A DNA stretch of 64,000 nt. Source: Buchnera aphidicola (Cinara curtihirsuta) (GTDB lineage: Bacteria; Pseudomonadota; Gammaproteobacteria; Enterobacterales; Enterobacteriaceae). The DNA lies in the NCBI RefSeq assembly GCF_900698895.1, contig NZ_LR217700.1, positions 1 through 64,000 on the forward strand, read 5' to 3'. Within the stretch, counting starts at the first letter, position 1, and each line of letters opens with the position of its first letter. The translations under genes were made by a program, and so were the position numbers. The notes under the pieces were generated by a model that saw nothing but the letters and a program-made list of their open reading frames with translations, made no database searches and was not told where the DNA came from. Below, piece after piece: positions 35,901 to 46,546 of the stretch.

Positions 35901-37115
35901 ATGAAAAATAGAAGTATAAAAAATACAATCGTTTTAGCGTATTCAGGTGGTTTAGATACTTCAGCTATTATACCTTGGATAAAAGATAATTATAAATTTA
36001 ATGTTGTTGCTTTTGTTGCAAATATTGGACAATCTAGTTTAGATTTAGAAAATATTAAAGAAAAAGCAATTATGTCTGGAGCCTCAGATTGTTATGTTGC
36101 TGATTTAAGAAATGATTTTGTAAATAAATATGTATTTCCTATGTTGAAAATTGGAGCAATATATGAAGGACAATATTTATTAGGAACAGCAATTGCAAGG
36201 CCATTAATTGCTAAATCTCAAGTAGATTATGCTCATAAAATTAAGGCAATTGGTGTAAGTCATGGAGCAACAGGAAAAGGAAATGATCAAGTACGTTTTG
36301 AATCAGCATATGCTGCTTTAGATTCTTCTTTAATAGTAATAGCTCCGTGGAGAGAATGGAAATTTAAATCTAGAGAAGAGTTATTAGAATATTTACGCCA
36401 AAAAAATATTAATACTACAGTAACTCAGAAAAAGATTTATAGTAGAGATGAAAATATTTTTCATGTTTCTACCGAAGGTGGAATTTTAGAAAACACTTGG
36501 AATGCTCCAAATAATGATTGTTGGGTATGGACTAAAAGCCCTCATGATGCTCCTAATAAGTCTGAAAAAATACATTTGCAAATTAAAAAAGGTTGTGTAG
36601 TAGGAGTAAACCATAAACGTTTAAGTGCTTATGAATGTTTAAATAAACTGAATAATTTAGGAAGTACACATGCTATTGGTCGCGTTGATATTATAGAAAA
36701 TCGTCTTGTTGGTATAAAATCAAGAGGTTGTTATGAAACTCCTGGTGGGACTATTATATATCACGCTTTAAGAGGTTTAGAACAATTAATATTAGATAGA
36801 GATAGTATGTATTGGAGAAATAAAATTGCATTAGATATGTCGTTAATAATATATGATGGAAAATGGTTTACTCCAATAAGAAAATCGCTTCAACAGTCTT
36901 CAGAAATATTATCAAATAGTATTTCGGGTGAAGTAGTAGTAGAATTATATAAAGGCTCAGTTAATATTTTACAAAAGAAATCATTAAATACGTTATATTC
37001 ACAAGAATATGCTACTTTTAGTAAAGATTCCGTATACAGTCAATTAGATGCTCAAGGTTTTATTCGTTTATTTTCATTATCATCACGCATTCGTTCATTA
37101 AATCGTCAAAAATAA
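35901..37115 (+). CDS. argG: ArgG, argininosuccinate synthase
   Basis: Condenses citrulline and aspartate with ATP. It has 404 residues, the length of the compact bacterial form. The N-type PP loop AYSGGLDTSAI is at residues 13-23. GVSHGATGKGNDQVRFE, APWREW and GIYSRDEN-like YSRDENIFHVSTEGG, then GRVDIIENRLVGIKSRG, are all conserved. No sign of decay, in contrast to argB. Overlapping operon spacing with argB and argH suggests one transcript. Confidence 0.97.
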   Translation: MKNRSIKNTIVLAYSGGLDTSAIIPWIKDNYKFNVVAFVANIGQSSLDLENIKEKAIMSGASDCYVADLRNDFVNKYVFPMLKIGAIYEGQYLLGTAIARPLIAKSQVDYAHKIKAIGVSHGATGKGNDQVRFESAYAALDSSLIVIAPWREWKFKSREELLEYLRQKNINTTVTQKKIYSRDENIFHVSTEGGILENTWNAPNNDCWVWTKSPHDAPNKSEKIHLQIKKGCVVGVNHKRLSAYECLNKLNNLGSTHAIGRVDIIENRLVGIKSRGCYETPGGTIIYHALRGLEQLILDRDSMYWRNKIALDMSLIIYDGKWFTPIRKSLQQSSEILSNSISGEVVVELYKGSVNILQKKSLNTLYSQEYATFSKDSVYSQLDAQGFIRLFSLSSRIRSLNRQK

Positions 37116-37152
37116 TATTTGATATGTTTTTTGTATTTTTTGAGGTAAAAAT

Positions 37153-38538
37153 ATGTCTCTTTGGGGTGGTAGATTTAAGAAAGTATCCAATATACAATTT
37201 AAAAGATTTAATAACTCTTTAAATACGGATTATAGATTAATAAAAGATGATGTTAAATCTTCTATAGCTTGGTCAAAAATGTTGTTAGATAGTAAAATTT
37301 TAACTAATAATGAACAAAAATTAATTGAAAAAACTTTAAAATGGATTTTAAAAAAGTATATATATAATATTAATGAAATCTTGTCTTCAGATTCTGAAGA
37401 TATTCATAGTTGGATAGAATCAACTTTAGTAAAAAAAATTGGAAAATTAGGAAAAAAATTATATACAGGTAGAAGCCGTAATGATCAAATTGCTACTAAC
37501 TTAAAATTATGGTGTAAAAGAAAATCAAATCGTATTTTGAAAGAAATTATTAAATTACAACGTAATTTTTTTAATCATGCTACCTTACAACAAAATACTA
37601 TTATTCCAGGTTATACACATTTACAAAGAGCGCAACCAATTACATTTTCGTATTGGTGTTTAGCATACATTGATATGTTTGAAAGAGATCGATTGCGAAT
37701 GATAGATACAGTTAAACGCTTAGATTTGTCTCCTTTAGGATCTGGAGCCATATCAGGTACTTCATTGAATATTAATAGAAAAAAATTAGCTGATATTATG
37801 GGTTTTTCAAATTGTACTACTAATGCTTTAGATAGTGTTTCTGATAGAGATTTTATTTTAGAGATTTTATCTACAGCATCTATTAGTATGATGCATTTAT
37901 CTCGTTTTTCTGAAGATTTAATATTTTATAATTCAGGAGAAGCTAATTTTATTGAATTATCTGATGAAATAACTTCTGGATCTTCATTAATGCCTCAAAA
38001 AAAAAATCCAGATATTTTAGAGTTAATAAGAGGAAAGTGTAGTGGAGTATATGGTTCTTTAATATCTATATTTACTTTATTGAAAGGGTTACCTTTATCT
38101 TATAATAAAGATTTTCAAGAAGATAAAAAATATTTATTTCAAGGTTTAGATATTTGGGAAGATTGTTTAAAAATGAGTAGTTTAGTATTGAATAATATGA
38201 AATTAAATAATTTACGTTGTAAACAAACCGCTCAAGAAGGTTATAGTAATGCCACAGAATTAGCAGATTACTTAGTTAGTAAAGGAATATCTTTTAGAGA
38301 TGCTCATTATATTTCGGGAAAAATTGTTATAGAAGCTATTCATCAAAATAAGCATCTTGAAGAATTAGATTTATTATTTTTAAAAAAATATTGTTCAATA
38401 ATTGAGAAGGATATATATCAATACTTAACATTAGAATCTTGTTTAGAAAAAAAGAATTCTATTGGTGGAGTTTCTAAAATACAAACTAAAATGGCTTTAG
38501 CTAATATAGAGAAGCGTTTACTAAGTCTTGAAAAATAA
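37153..38538 (+). CDS. argH: ArgH, argininosuccinate lyase
   Basis: Cleaves argininosuccinate to arginine and fumarate. It has 461 residues (E. coli 457). It begins SLWGGRF, the family start, then [17 protein letters not shown] and [11 protein letters not shown]. The catalytic loop is [26 protein letters not shown] ribosome site lies 8-12 bases upstream. With argG it can turn citrulline into arginine, so the pair would still be useful without the upstream ornithine pathway. Confidence 0.97.
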   Translation: MSLWGGRFKKVSNIQFKRFNNSLNTDYRLIKDDVKSSIAWSKMLLDSKILTNNEQKLIEKTLKWILKKYIYNINEILSSDSEDIHSWIESTLVKKIGKLGKKLYTGRSRNDQIATNLKLWCKRKSNRILKEIIKLQRNFFNHATLQQNTIIPGYTHLQRAQPITFSYWCLAYIDMFERDRLRMIDTVKRLDLSPLGSGAISGTSLNINRKKLADIMGFSNCTTNALDSVSDRDFILEILSTASISMMHLSRFSEDLIFYNSGEANFIELSDEITSGSSLMPQKKNPDILELIRGKCSGVYGSLISIFTLLKGLPLSYNKDFQEDKKYLFQGLDIWEDCLKMSSLVLNNMKLNNLRCKQTAQEGYSNATELADYLVSKGISFRDAHYISGKIVIEAIHQNKHLEELDLLFLKKYCSIIEKDIYQYLTLESCLEKKNSIGGVSKIQTKMALANIEKRLLSLEK

Positions 38539-39049
38539 AATGTATTTTTATATGGTACGATATAATATAATAAAAATATTTTGTAAATCACGCGATATTC
38601 TTTATATCGCGTGACATTAAAAAAATTATATAAATAAATATATATTTAATGTAATATAAATAGTATGGTTATTTTTTAATAAAAATTATTTTTTATATTT
38701 GTTTTTTATAAACGTAAATTTGTATAATTATACAATTATAATAATTTTTTATTATATTAATATTTTTAACAGATATTTATATTTTATAAATTTTTTATAA
38801 TTATTTTTTTAAATTTAATAAAATATATATGTTTTTTATTAGAAAATAATATAATTTTTATTGTATAAATATTTTAAAAAAAATATGAAAAATTATATTT
38901 TTTTGTATATAAGTTGTAATATGGCACTATTAAACGTTAAATAATATTAAAGATATAATATTATTTATTTTTGAGTATATTTTTTATATAAAAATTTTAT
39001 AGAAAAATTATTTTTTAAAATATCTATCTAATTAGATATTAATACTAGA
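38539..39049. other. 511-bp gap between argH and rpoD
   Basis: A/T-rich DNA between the convergent argH and rpoD genes. It contains one strong hairpin (38588-38614) and otherwise no recognisable gene. Confidence 0.6.
38588..38614. terminator. Strong hairpin downstream of argH
   Basis: TCACGCGATAT (38588-38598) and its exact inverse ATATCGCGTGA (38604-38614) around a TCTTT loop: an 11-bp perfect stem, 50 bases after argH. A seven-A run at 38619-38625 would be a U tract only for minus-strand transcripts. Probably the argBGH terminator or a bidirectional end. Confidence 0.65.
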
Positions 39050-40891
39050 TTAGGAATTGTCTAAAAAACTTTTTAATATTTCTGATCTACTAGGATGTCT
39101 TAATTTTCTTAATGCTTTAGCTTCAATTTGACGTATTCTTTCACGTGTTACATCAAATTGTTTTCCAACTTCTTCTAAGGTGTGATCGGTATTCATATCA
39201 ATTCCGAATCTCATTCTTAGTACTTTTGCTTCTCTTTCTGTTAAACCCGATAAAACATCATTTGTAATTGCTTTTAAACTTTCCGAAGTAGCCGATTCTA
39301 AAGGTAATTCTAGATTTGTATCTTCAATAAAGTCACCTAAATGAGCATCATCATCTTCTCCTACTGGAGTCTCCATAGAGATAGGTTCTTTAGCAATTTT
39401 TAATACTTTTCTAATTTTTTCTTCTGGAATTAACATTTTTTCAGATAGTTCTTCTGGTGTTGGTTCTCTTCCAATTTCTTGTAGCATTTGTCTAGAAATT
39501 CTGTTTAATTTATTAATTGTTTCAATCATATGTACTGGAATACGAATAGTTCTTGCTTGATCTGCTATAGATCTAGTAATTGCTTGACGTATCCACCATG
39601 TTGCATAGGTAGAAAATTTATATCCTCGTCGATATTCAAATTTATCAACAGCTTTCATTAATCCAATGTTACCTTCTTGAATTAGATCTAGAAATTGTAA
39701 TCCTCTATTAGTATATTTTTTAGCTATAGAGATTACTAATCTTAAATTTGCTTCAACCATTTCTTTTTTTGCTCTTTTTGCTTTTTCTTCTCCTAACAAT
39801 ATACGTTTATTAATATCTTTTACTTGTGTAATAGTTAAACCGGTTTTTTTTTCAATAATTAGTAACTTTTTAACACTATTATTTATATCTCTTTTTACTA
39901 AATCTAATTTAGAAGACCATGTTTTTTTTTTATTTGTAGCAATATTATACCATGTAAAATTTGTTTCTTTTCCTTTAAATAATTGTATGAAATTTTTTTT
40001 AGGTATTTTACAGGTTTCTATACATAATTTCATTATTTTTCTTTCTTGGAATCTGATTTTTTGAATCATTTTTCTCATATTTTTTACTAAATAATTAAAT
40101 TGTTTAGGAGCTAATCGAAATTGTTTAAATATTTCAGATAGTTCATGTATAGCATGTATAGAATCTTTATGGTTTCTTTTTTTTATTTTTATAGTATTAT
40201 TAGTAATATTATATTGTTTTTTTAATTGTAAAAATTTTTTTTTAGCTAAATTTGGATCTATAGGATTATAGACATCTTCCGGTTCTTCTGTTTGTTCAAT
40301 ATTTAAGTGTTTTTTTGAAGTATTTTTTATTATTTTATTTAATATTTCTTCAGAAGGATGAGATAAATTTGTTTCTGTGTTTGGATCTACAAATCCCGTA
40401 ATTAATTCTGATAATCTAATATCTCCTGATTCAACTCGATTGTATTGTTTTAATAAATATAGAATAGCATCGGGATATTCAGAAACGGTGCACTGTACTT
40501 GATTTATTCCTTCTTCAATGCGTTTAGCAATATTTATTTCGCCTTCTCTAGTAAGAAGTTCTACAGTTCCCATTTCTCTCATATACATCCTAACAGGATC
40601 TGTTGTACGACCAATATCTGTTTCAACATTAGATAAAACCTGAGCAGCTGCTTCTACTGTATCTTCATCAGTATCTGCGGATGTTTCATTAATAATTAGT
40701 TTATCTATTTCTCTGGCTTCTTCTACAACTTGAATTCCTAAATCTTTTATCATTTGTATGATATTTTTTATTTGGTCTGAGTCAATAATTTCATCTGGAA
40801 GATGATCATGTACTTCTGAATATGTTAGGTATCCTTGTTCTTTTCCATGTGAAACAAGTAATTTTAATTGTGATTTTGGTTTTTTTTTCAT
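39050..40891 (-). CDS. rpoD: RpoD, housekeeping sigma-70
   Basis: Primary sigma factor. It has 613 residues, exactly the E. coli length. Region 1.1 begins [19 protein letters not shown]. Region 1.2 has [21 protein letters not shown]. Region 2 reads [39 protein letters not shown]. Region 4.2 is [32 protein letters not shown]. The non-conserved region between 1.2 and 2 is K/N/I-rich but of normal length. Last gene of rpsU-dnaG-rpoD. Confidence 0.98.
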   Translation of the reverse strand: MKKKPKSQLKLLVSHGKEQGYLTYSEVHDHLPDEIIDSDQIKNIIQMIKDLGIQVVEEAREIDKLIINETSADTDEDTVEAAAQVLSNVETDIGRTTDPVRMYMREMGTVELLTREGEINIAKRIEEGINQVQCTVSEYPDAILYLLKQYNRVESGDIRLSELITGFVDPNTETNLSHPSEEILNKIIKNTSKKHLNIEQTEEPEDVYNPIDPNLAKKKFLQLKKQYNITNNTIKIKKRNHKDSIHAIHELSEIFKQFRLAPKQFNYLVKNMRKMIQKIRFQERKIMKLCIETCKIPKKNFIQLFKGKETNFTWYNIATNKKKTWSSKLDLVKRDINNSVKKLLIIEKKTGLTITQVKDINKRILLGEEKAKRAKKEMVEANLRLVISIAKKYTNRGLQFLDLIQEGNIGLMKAVDKFEYRRGYKFSTYATWWIRQAITRSIADQARTIRIPVHMIETINKLNRISRQMLQEIGREPTPEELSEKMLIPEEKIRKVLKIAKEPISMETPVGEDDDAHLGDFIEDTNLELPLESATSESLKAITNDVLSGLTEREAKVLRMRFGIDMNTDHTLEEVGKQFDVTRERIRQIEAKALRKLRHPSRSEILKSFLDNS

Positions 40892-41075
40892 AAGACGATA
40901 TCCGTTTATATTTATTAGTTTATTTTAATAAAAAAATATATATATTTATTTATATATAAAATTTATTTAATTGTACTGTTTTTTTGTATATATAAATATA
41001 TATTGTGTATAAATAAACTATGGTTCACCTTATAGTATAAATTATTTAATGAAATTAAATATTTTTTAATATTTA

Positions 41076-42857
41076 TTAAAATGAATATCTTTTATTTTTA
41101 ATTTTAATTATTTTTTTATTTATTTTCCACAATTTATTTTTTTCTTCATTATTAAGGCCTTTTTTTCGTTCTAAAGTAATTAATTTATTATATTTATATT
41201 CTAAATCTTGTATTAAAAGATTATTAAATAATTCTTTAGTTAAAGAATATATTTTATTTTTTATAATCATATGATCCCATGTGCTTAAATATTGAAAAAT
41301 TTTTTCTAATTTAGTATGTCTATAAAATTCTAATAAATGACCAGTTTTAAAGATTTTGTTTTTAATAATTATTTTTATTAAATTAATAAGAATATTTTTT
41401 CCAATTATATTTAATTGTTTAATTTTCTCTATTTTTTTTATTTTTTTTGCTAATTTTGGATTTTGAATAATTAAACTAATTAATAATCTCATTGTAGTAA
41501 TTTTAATTGGTATAATATTTTTTTTATAAATTTTTTTTATTGGTATAGAAATTAATTTATTTAGTTGATATGTATCTAATATTCCTATTTTATTTCCGAG
41601 CATTGTTCGTAAATGAATTCTTATTATTTTACTTGGAATTTTTTTAATTAATGGAATAGTTAATAAACTTAATTTTATACAATCATTGATACAACTTAAA
41701 TTCATTTTATCAGAAATTTTTCTAAAAAAAAAAGAATATAATGTTTCAGATTTTTGGATTCTTTTTTCGAATTTTTTTTTTCCTTCTTTAACAATCAAAC
41801 TACTTGGATCTTCGTTTTTTGGTAGTAATAGAAAATTTATTGTACAGTTATCATCTAAAAATGATAATGATAATTTTAATGAAAACCAGTTTGCTTTACG
41901 ACCGGCGTTATCTCCATCGAAACAAAAAATAATGTTTTTGCTGATTTTAAATAGTATTTGTATTTGATATTTTGTAATTATACTTCCTAGTAAAGCAATT
42001 GAATAATTTATATTAAATTGATTTAGTGAAATAACATCTAGATATCCTTCTACTACTAATATTTTTTTAGGTTTTGGATTATATAAATTTAATTCATATA
42101 TTCCATAAAGATTTTTTTTTTTATGAAATGTAATTGTTTCTGGAGAATTTAAATATTTAGGTTTAATATTTTTTTTTAAAACTCTTCCTCCAAATCCTTG
42201 AATTTGTCCATATTTGTTTTTTATAGGAAAAATAATTCTTTCTTTAAATCGATCATATTTTGTTTTTTTTGTATTTTGAAGGATTAAACCGCAATCTTTA
42301 ATAATTGATTTATTTGTGTATTTTTTTTGAATATAACTAGTAATTTGATAATTATTGGATGTTGCAAAACCTAATGAAAATTTTTTCATTGTTTTTTGAT
42401 TAATACCGCGCTTTATAAGATATATATATGCTGTATTTGGTAAAATAAATAAATTATTTGTATATATTTCTGATATTTTTTTTAAAACTAAATATATTTT
42501 TTGTTTATAAGAATACTTTTTGTTAAGTGTATAATTATTATTTATATATGGAATATTCATTCCATTTAATGTAGTTAATTCCATAATACTACTTAAAAAA
42601 TCTAATTTTTCATATTGCATTAAAAAATCTATTACATTTCCGTGTATTCCACAACCAAAACAATAAAAAAATTGTTTATTTTGATTTACAATAAAAGAAG
42701 GTGTTTTTTCATTATGAAAAGGACACAAAGTTTTATAATTATCTCCTGATTTTTTTAATGTAACATATTTATTAATTAATTCAATAATATCTGTTTTTTC
42801 TACTAATTCATAAATAAATTTTTGTGGAATTTTTTTTGTTTTTTTTTTGATTATCAT
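41076..42857 (-). CDS. dnaG: DnaG primase
   Basis: Makes RNA primers at the fork. It has 593 residues (E. coli 581). The N-terminal zinc ribbon is CPFHNEKTPSF...FYCFGCGIHGN. The TOPRIM core has VVEGYLDVISL and the acidic FDGDNAGRKA. The C-terminal helicase-binding domain is present but very lysine/isoleucine-rich and diverged. It lies between rpsU and rpoD, the conserved macromolecular-synthesis operon. Confidence 0.96.
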   Translation of the reverse strand: MIIKKKTKKIPQKFIYELVEKTDIIELINKYVTLKKSGDNYKTLCPFHNEKTPSFIVNQNKQFFYCFGCGIHGNVIDFLMQYEKLDFLSSIMELTTLNGMNIPYINNNYTLNKKYSYKQKIYLVLKKISEIYTNNLFILPNTAYIYLIKRGINQKTMKKFSLGFATSNNYQITSYIQKKYTNKSIIKDCGLILQNTKKTKYDRFKERIIFPIKNKYGQIQGFGGRVLKKNIKPKYLNSPETITFHKKKNLYGIYELNLYNPKPKKILVVEGYLDVISLNQFNINYSIALLGSIITKYQIQILFKISKNIIFCFDGDNAGRKANWFSLKLSLSFLDDNCTINFLLLPKNEDPSSLIVKEGKKKFEKRIQKSETLYSFFFRKISDKMNLSCINDCIKLSLLTIPLIKKIPSKIIRIHLRTMLGNKIGILDTYQLNKLISIPIKKIYKKNIIPIKITTMRLLISLIIQNPKLAKKIKKIEKIKQLNIIGKNILINLIKIIIKNKIFKTGHLLEFYRHTKLEKIFQYLSTWDHMIIKNKIYSLTKELFNNLLIQDLEYKYNKLITLERKKGLNNEEKNKLWKINKKIIKIKNKRYSF

Positions 42858-42876
42858 ATATTTATTTTTGATTTTT

Positions 42877-42903
42877 GACCGTTATTATATATAATTAACG
42901 GTC
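42877..42903 (-). terminator. Hairpin in the rpsU-dnaG gap
   Basis: GACCGTTA (42877-42884) pairs perfectly with TAACGGTC (42896-42903) around an 11-base loop. E. coli has an internal terminator in the same gap that gives rpsU far higher expression than dnaG. No U tract follows here. Confidence 0.65.
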
Positions 42904-42934
42904 TCAATATTTTAGAATATAATAATGTTTTTTA

Positions 42935-43150
42935 TTAGTACATTCGAGTACGTTTAGCATTTTCTCTTGCTAATTTTTTTGCTAATCTTTTTATTGCTGA
43001 AGCTTTTGCTCTTTTTTTTTCTGTTGTAGGTTTTTCATAAAATTCTCTTCGGCGTGTTTCAGAGAGTATTCCTGCTTTTTCGCAAGATCTTTTAAATCTT
43101 CTTAATGCAACATCAAAAGGTTCATTTTCTCTTATTTTGATCATCGGCAT
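42935..43150 (-). CDS. rpsU: Ribosomal protein S21
   Basis: Small basic 30S protein, 71 residues as in E. coli. It reads [21 protein letters not shown] then [18 protein letters not shown] and [10 protein letters not shown] at the end. First gene of the rpsU-dnaG-rpoD operon, divergent from tsaD across a 224-bp gap. Confidence 0.98.
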   Translation of the reverse strand: MPMIKIRENEPFDVALRRFKRSCEKAGILSETRRREFYEKPTTEKKRAKASAIKRLAKKLARENAKRTRMY

Positions 43151-43374
43151 AATAATTCCTATAAATTTATTTATTTACTTCTAAATGAATATTAGCACAG
43201 TAAAAATTAATAGAGTATAATTTTTTATATAAATTTTATTATTTCATAAATAGAATATATACGGAATAATATTTATTTTTATAATATATATTATATCATA
43301 ATATATAATATAGATTTTTAGATAGATAATTTATATTTTAACAAATTTTAGTTATAAAAAATTTTAGGATAATT

Positions 43375-44406
43375 ATGCGAATATTGGGAATAGAAACATC
43401 ATGTGATGATACTTCAGTTGCTATTTATGATCAAAAGATAGGATTAGTTTTTCACTCTACACTTAATCAAAATAAAGTTCATGCTGAATTTAGCGGTATA
43501 GTACCTGAGTTAGCTGCAAGATCTCATTTGAATCAGTTAATTTTTTTAATTAAAAAAATTTTTTCTCAACATTTTACTGATAAAAATTTTATTACTAAGA
43601 AAAATATTTTTGATGCAATTGCATACACTATTGGTCCTGGTTTTTCAGGGTCTCTTTTAGTTGGTTCAACGATTGCTTTATCTTTATCTTTATCTCTTAA
43701 TATTCCCTCTATTTCAGTTAATCATTTAGAAGGTCATTTATTATCTGTTATGTTAAACCATACAAATAATATTTTTCCTTTTTTAGCATTATTAGTTTCA
43801 GGGGCTAATACTCAGTTAATTAGCTCTCATAAATTTGGTCAATATACTATTTTAGGTGAAACTTTAGATGATTCAGTTGGAAATGTTTTTGATTATATAG
43901 CAAAATTATTAGGATTAGGATATCCAGGTGGTAAAAAATTATCTGATTTAGCAAAACATGGTCAGTCTGGAAAATATTTTTTTCCTCGTCCTATGACTAA
44001 ATATTCTAATTTAAATTTTAGTTTTTCTGGCTTAAAAACACATGTAAAAAATATTATTTTAAATAATCCTAATTTACTTCAAGAAAGATTTAATATTGCT
44101 AAGTCTTTTGAAGAAGCAATTGTGGATACGTTAGTAGTAAAATGTAAACTTGCTATTCAAAAAACTAATTTGAAAAATTTATTAGTATGTGGGGGAGTTA
44201 GTTCTAATCATTTATTAAGAAAAAAATTAAAAAATTTAGTTGAATCTAATCAAGGAAAATGTTTTTTTCCTAAAAAAATTTTTTGTACAGATAATGCAGC
44301 TATGATTGCGTATGTAGGATTTTTAAAATATAATTCTAATATATATTCTTGCCATAACTCTATTAGAGTATTCCCAGATTTATTAATTAATGATAAAATT
44401 GATTAA
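43375..44406 (+). CDS. tsaD: TsaD, t6A37 tRNA threonylcarbamoyltransferase
   Basis: Transfers threonylcarbamoyl from TC-AMP to A37 of ANN-decoding tRNAs, in complex with TsaB and TsaE. It has 343 residues (E. coli 337). The N-terminus is GIETSCDDTSVAIYD. Metal-binding histidines lie in VNHLEGHLLS. Other blocks are LVSGANTQLI, GETLDDSVGNVFDYIAKLLGLGYPGG, FSFSGLKT and LLVCGGVSSNHLLR, with the final metal Asp in CTDNAAMIAY. The tRNA-Thr and tRNA-Lys genes in this window encode substrates. Confidence 0.97.
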   Translation: MRILGIETSCDDTSVAIYDQKIGLVFHSTLNQNKVHAEFSGIVPELAARSHLNQLIFLIKKIFSQHFTDKNFITKKNIFDAIAYTIGPGFSGSLLVGSTIALSLSLSLNIPSISVNHLEGHLLSVMLNHTNNIFPFLALLVSGANTQLISSHKFGQYTILGETLDDSVGNVFDYIAKLLGLGYPGGKKLSDLAKHGQSGKYFFPRPMTKYSNLNFSFSGLKTHVKNIILNNPNLLQERFNIAKSFEEAIVDTLVVKCKLAIQKTNLKNLLVCGGVSSNHLLRKKLKNLVESNQGKCFFPKKIFCTDNAAMIAYVGFLKYNSNIYSCHNSIRVFPDLLINDKID

Positions 44407-44600
44407 TTTAATTATTATTACAATATAACAGACAAATTTTAGTAATTAATATATTATTTTAATAATATTTATTTTTATATAAATCAAATTATTTTTTGTT
44501 TATTCTGCTAAATATTAAATATTTTTTATTAATTTTTAGTAAATTTTTAAAAATAATTTTTTTATTATTTTTTTTATTATACTTTTATTTGGATATTTTA

Positions 44601-45824
44601 TTGAAAATTTATTTAGTTGGTGGATCTGTTAGAGATCGTTTGTTAGGTTTTCCTGTTCATGATCGTGATTGGTTAGTAGTTGGTTCTACTCCAGAAAAAA
44701 TGTTAAAAAAAAAATATCAACAAGTGGGACGAGATTTTCCGGTTTTTATACATCCTAAAACACATGAAGAGTATGCTTTAGCTAGAACTGAAAGAAAACA
44801 TGGATTTGGGTATTCAGGTTTTTTATTTAATTTTTCTCCTGATATCACATTAAAAGATGATTTAATTAGACGTGATTTAACTATCAATGCAATGGCACAA
44901 GATAATTATGGAAATATTATTGATTTTTTTAATGGAAAAAGAGATCTTAAACAAAGAGTTTTAAGGCATGTCTCATCTTCTTTTCAAGAAGATCCTTTAA
45001 GGGTATTACGAGTTGCTCGTTTTGCTGCTACATTATCTCATTTAGGTTTTTATATTGCAAAAAAAACTTTATTTTTAATGAAATTAATGTGTATGCGGAA
45101 AGAATTGTTATATTTAACACCTGAAAGAGTTTGGAGCGAAACTAAAAAAGGTTTATGTTCTCCTAACCCTCATATTTATTTTCAGGTATTACATAGTTGT
45201 AATGCATTAATTTATTTATTTCCAGAAATTAATTTTTTTTATAAAAAATCTCTTTTATGTCATTTTTTTATAAATCAAAAGAATTTCTTACGCTATAGTT
45301 TTTTTGAACTATCACGTATTTCTAAAATTACAAATAACTTAGACATAAGATTTGCTTATTTTTTACAATTTATTAGTCAAATATATTCTATTTCGAGATT
45401 TAATACAAAAAATTATTTTTTTTATAAAAAACCTGTTTTATTAGTTAAAAGTTTATGTGAAAGACTGAAAGTTCCAAAAGAAACTCAAAAAATTGCAATT
45501 TTTCTGTGTGGTTTTCACAATTTTTTACAAATAATAGAATTACAAAGTTCTGAATTAATTGTTAATTTTTTTAATATTATTGATGTGTGGAGAAAGCCAG
45601 ATAGATTAAATAAATTAATATATTTAAATTTTTATTATAAAAATGATTTAAAAAATTTAAATAAAAATATGACACTGGGTAAATTATTAAAATCTATGTT
45701 TTCTATTATTAAAAATATATCTATTGATTCTTTTATAAATAAAAATTTATTTCAAGGTATTGAAATTAAAAATGAATTATATCGATTAAGAGTAAAAGCA
45801 TTAAATGTTTGGAGAAATAAATAA
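44601..45824 (+). CDS. cca: Cca, CCA-adding tRNA nucleotidyltransferase, HD centre lost
   Basis: Adds CCA to tRNA 3' ends. It is essential here because the tRNA genes seen do not encode CCA. From the TTG at 44601 it has 407 residues (E. coli 412), starting with the family sequence KIYLVGGSVRDRLLGFPVHDRDW. RRDLTINAMAQD and EDPLRVLRVARFAATL are intact. The C-terminal HD phosphohydrolase centre is gone: the E. coli CHDLGK region reads LQFISQ. An in-frame upstream stretch from 44496 is hydrophobic and unlike any Cca, so it is probably not translated. A GGATA lies before the TTG. Confidence 0.94.
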   Translation: MKIYLVGGSVRDRLLGFPVHDRDWLVVGSTPEKMLKKKYQQVGRDFPVFIHPKTHEEYALARTERKHGFGYSGFLFNFSPDITLKDDLIRRDLTINAMAQDNYGNIIDFFNGKRDLKQRVLRHVSSSFQEDPLRVLRVARFAATLSHLGFYIAKKTLFLMKLMCMRKELLYLTPERVWSETKKGLCSPNPHIYFQVLHSCNALIYLFPEINFFYKKSLLCHFFINQKNFLRYSFFELSRISKITNNLDIRFAYFLQFISQIYSISRFNTKNYFFYKKPVLLVKSLCERLKVPKETQKIAIFLCGFHNFLQIIELQSSELIVNFFNIIDVWRKPDRLNKLIYLNFYYKNDLKNLNKNMTLGKLLKSMFSIIKNISIDSFINKNLFQGIEIKNELYRLRVKALNVWRNK

Positions 45825-45852
45825 TATATTTTTTATATAAATATAAATTTTA

Positions 45853-46296
45853 TTATATATACGTTAATATAGTTACACCGGCTTTTACTTTATATAAAGA
45901 ATTTTTTATTTTATGCATTTTTTTATTACATAAGATTTCAATTATTGTTTGAGTATATATAGATTTATTATGTTTTTTTAAATCATTTATTACAAAAATA
46001 GTTTCTCCAGAACATATTTTTCTAGTTTTTTTTATTATAGAAATAAAATTATCTAGTTTTTGTTTATGAAAAATATATTTATTTTTTACATATATATTTA
46101 AATTAGGATAAGATTGAATTATAAAATTCTTTTTTTTAGGAAAATAGTTTTTTATTATTCCATCGCAAGGAGAAACAATTATTTTTTTATTTGAATGAAT
46201 TATTATTTTTTTTTTATAGTTTAATGAATCTTTTGTTTCATTAATATTTTGAATAAATCCAGATATTGGTGAAAAAATATATTTTTTATTTTTCAT
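45853..46296 (-). CDS. crr: Degenerate Crr (PTS enzyme IIA-Glc) without catalytic histidines
   Basis: Recognised as IIA-Glc by its fold pattern: FSPISGFIQNI matches APLSGEIVNI, and IVSPCDGIIKNYF matches VAPVDGTIGKIF. The end KAGVTILTYI matches VTVGETPVIRI. The two active-site histidines are replaced: NHAF (His75) is KKNF with Lys56, and LFVH (His90, the phosphorylated one) is IYVK with Lys71. The protein has 147 residues (E. coli 169) and lacks the N-terminal amphipathic helix. ptsH and ptsI, normally beside crr, are absent. It probably no longer carries phosphate; decay or another role cannot be separated by sequence alone. Confidence 0.82.
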   Translation of the reverse strand: MKNKKYIFSPISGFIQNINETKDSLNYKKKIIIHSNKKIIVSPCDGIIKNYFPKKKNFIIQSYPNLNIYVKNKYIFHKQKLDNFISIIKKTRKICSGETIFVINDLKKHNKSIYTQTIIEILCNKKMHKIKNSLYKVKAGVTILTYI

Positions 46297-46420
46297 TTTT
46301 AAATAAATATATGTATATGTAGTTATGTTGAATATATATTTAAATTAATTTTTATTAATAAAATAAATTTTATTTTTTTTAATAAAAAAATTTTTTATGT
46401 ATAATTTTTATATATAGAAG

Positions 46421-46444
46421 TTATCTTCTATATAAGAAATACTA
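46421..46444. other. Perfect hairpin in the crr-ligA divergent gap
   Basis: TATATAGAAG (46421-46430) and its inverse CTTCTATATA (46435-46444) around TTAT: a 10-bp perfect stem in the 250-bp gap where cysK, ptsH and ptsI would lie. There is no U tract. It may be a surviving terminator of a deleted gene, or a structure ahead of ligA. Confidence 0.4.
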
Positions 46445-46546
46445 TTTTATAGTATAAATAATATTATATATTTATTTATTAAAATAATATTAATATATAT
46501 AATATTTATAATTTATTTATTAGTTTTTTTATTTTATGGTGTATAT

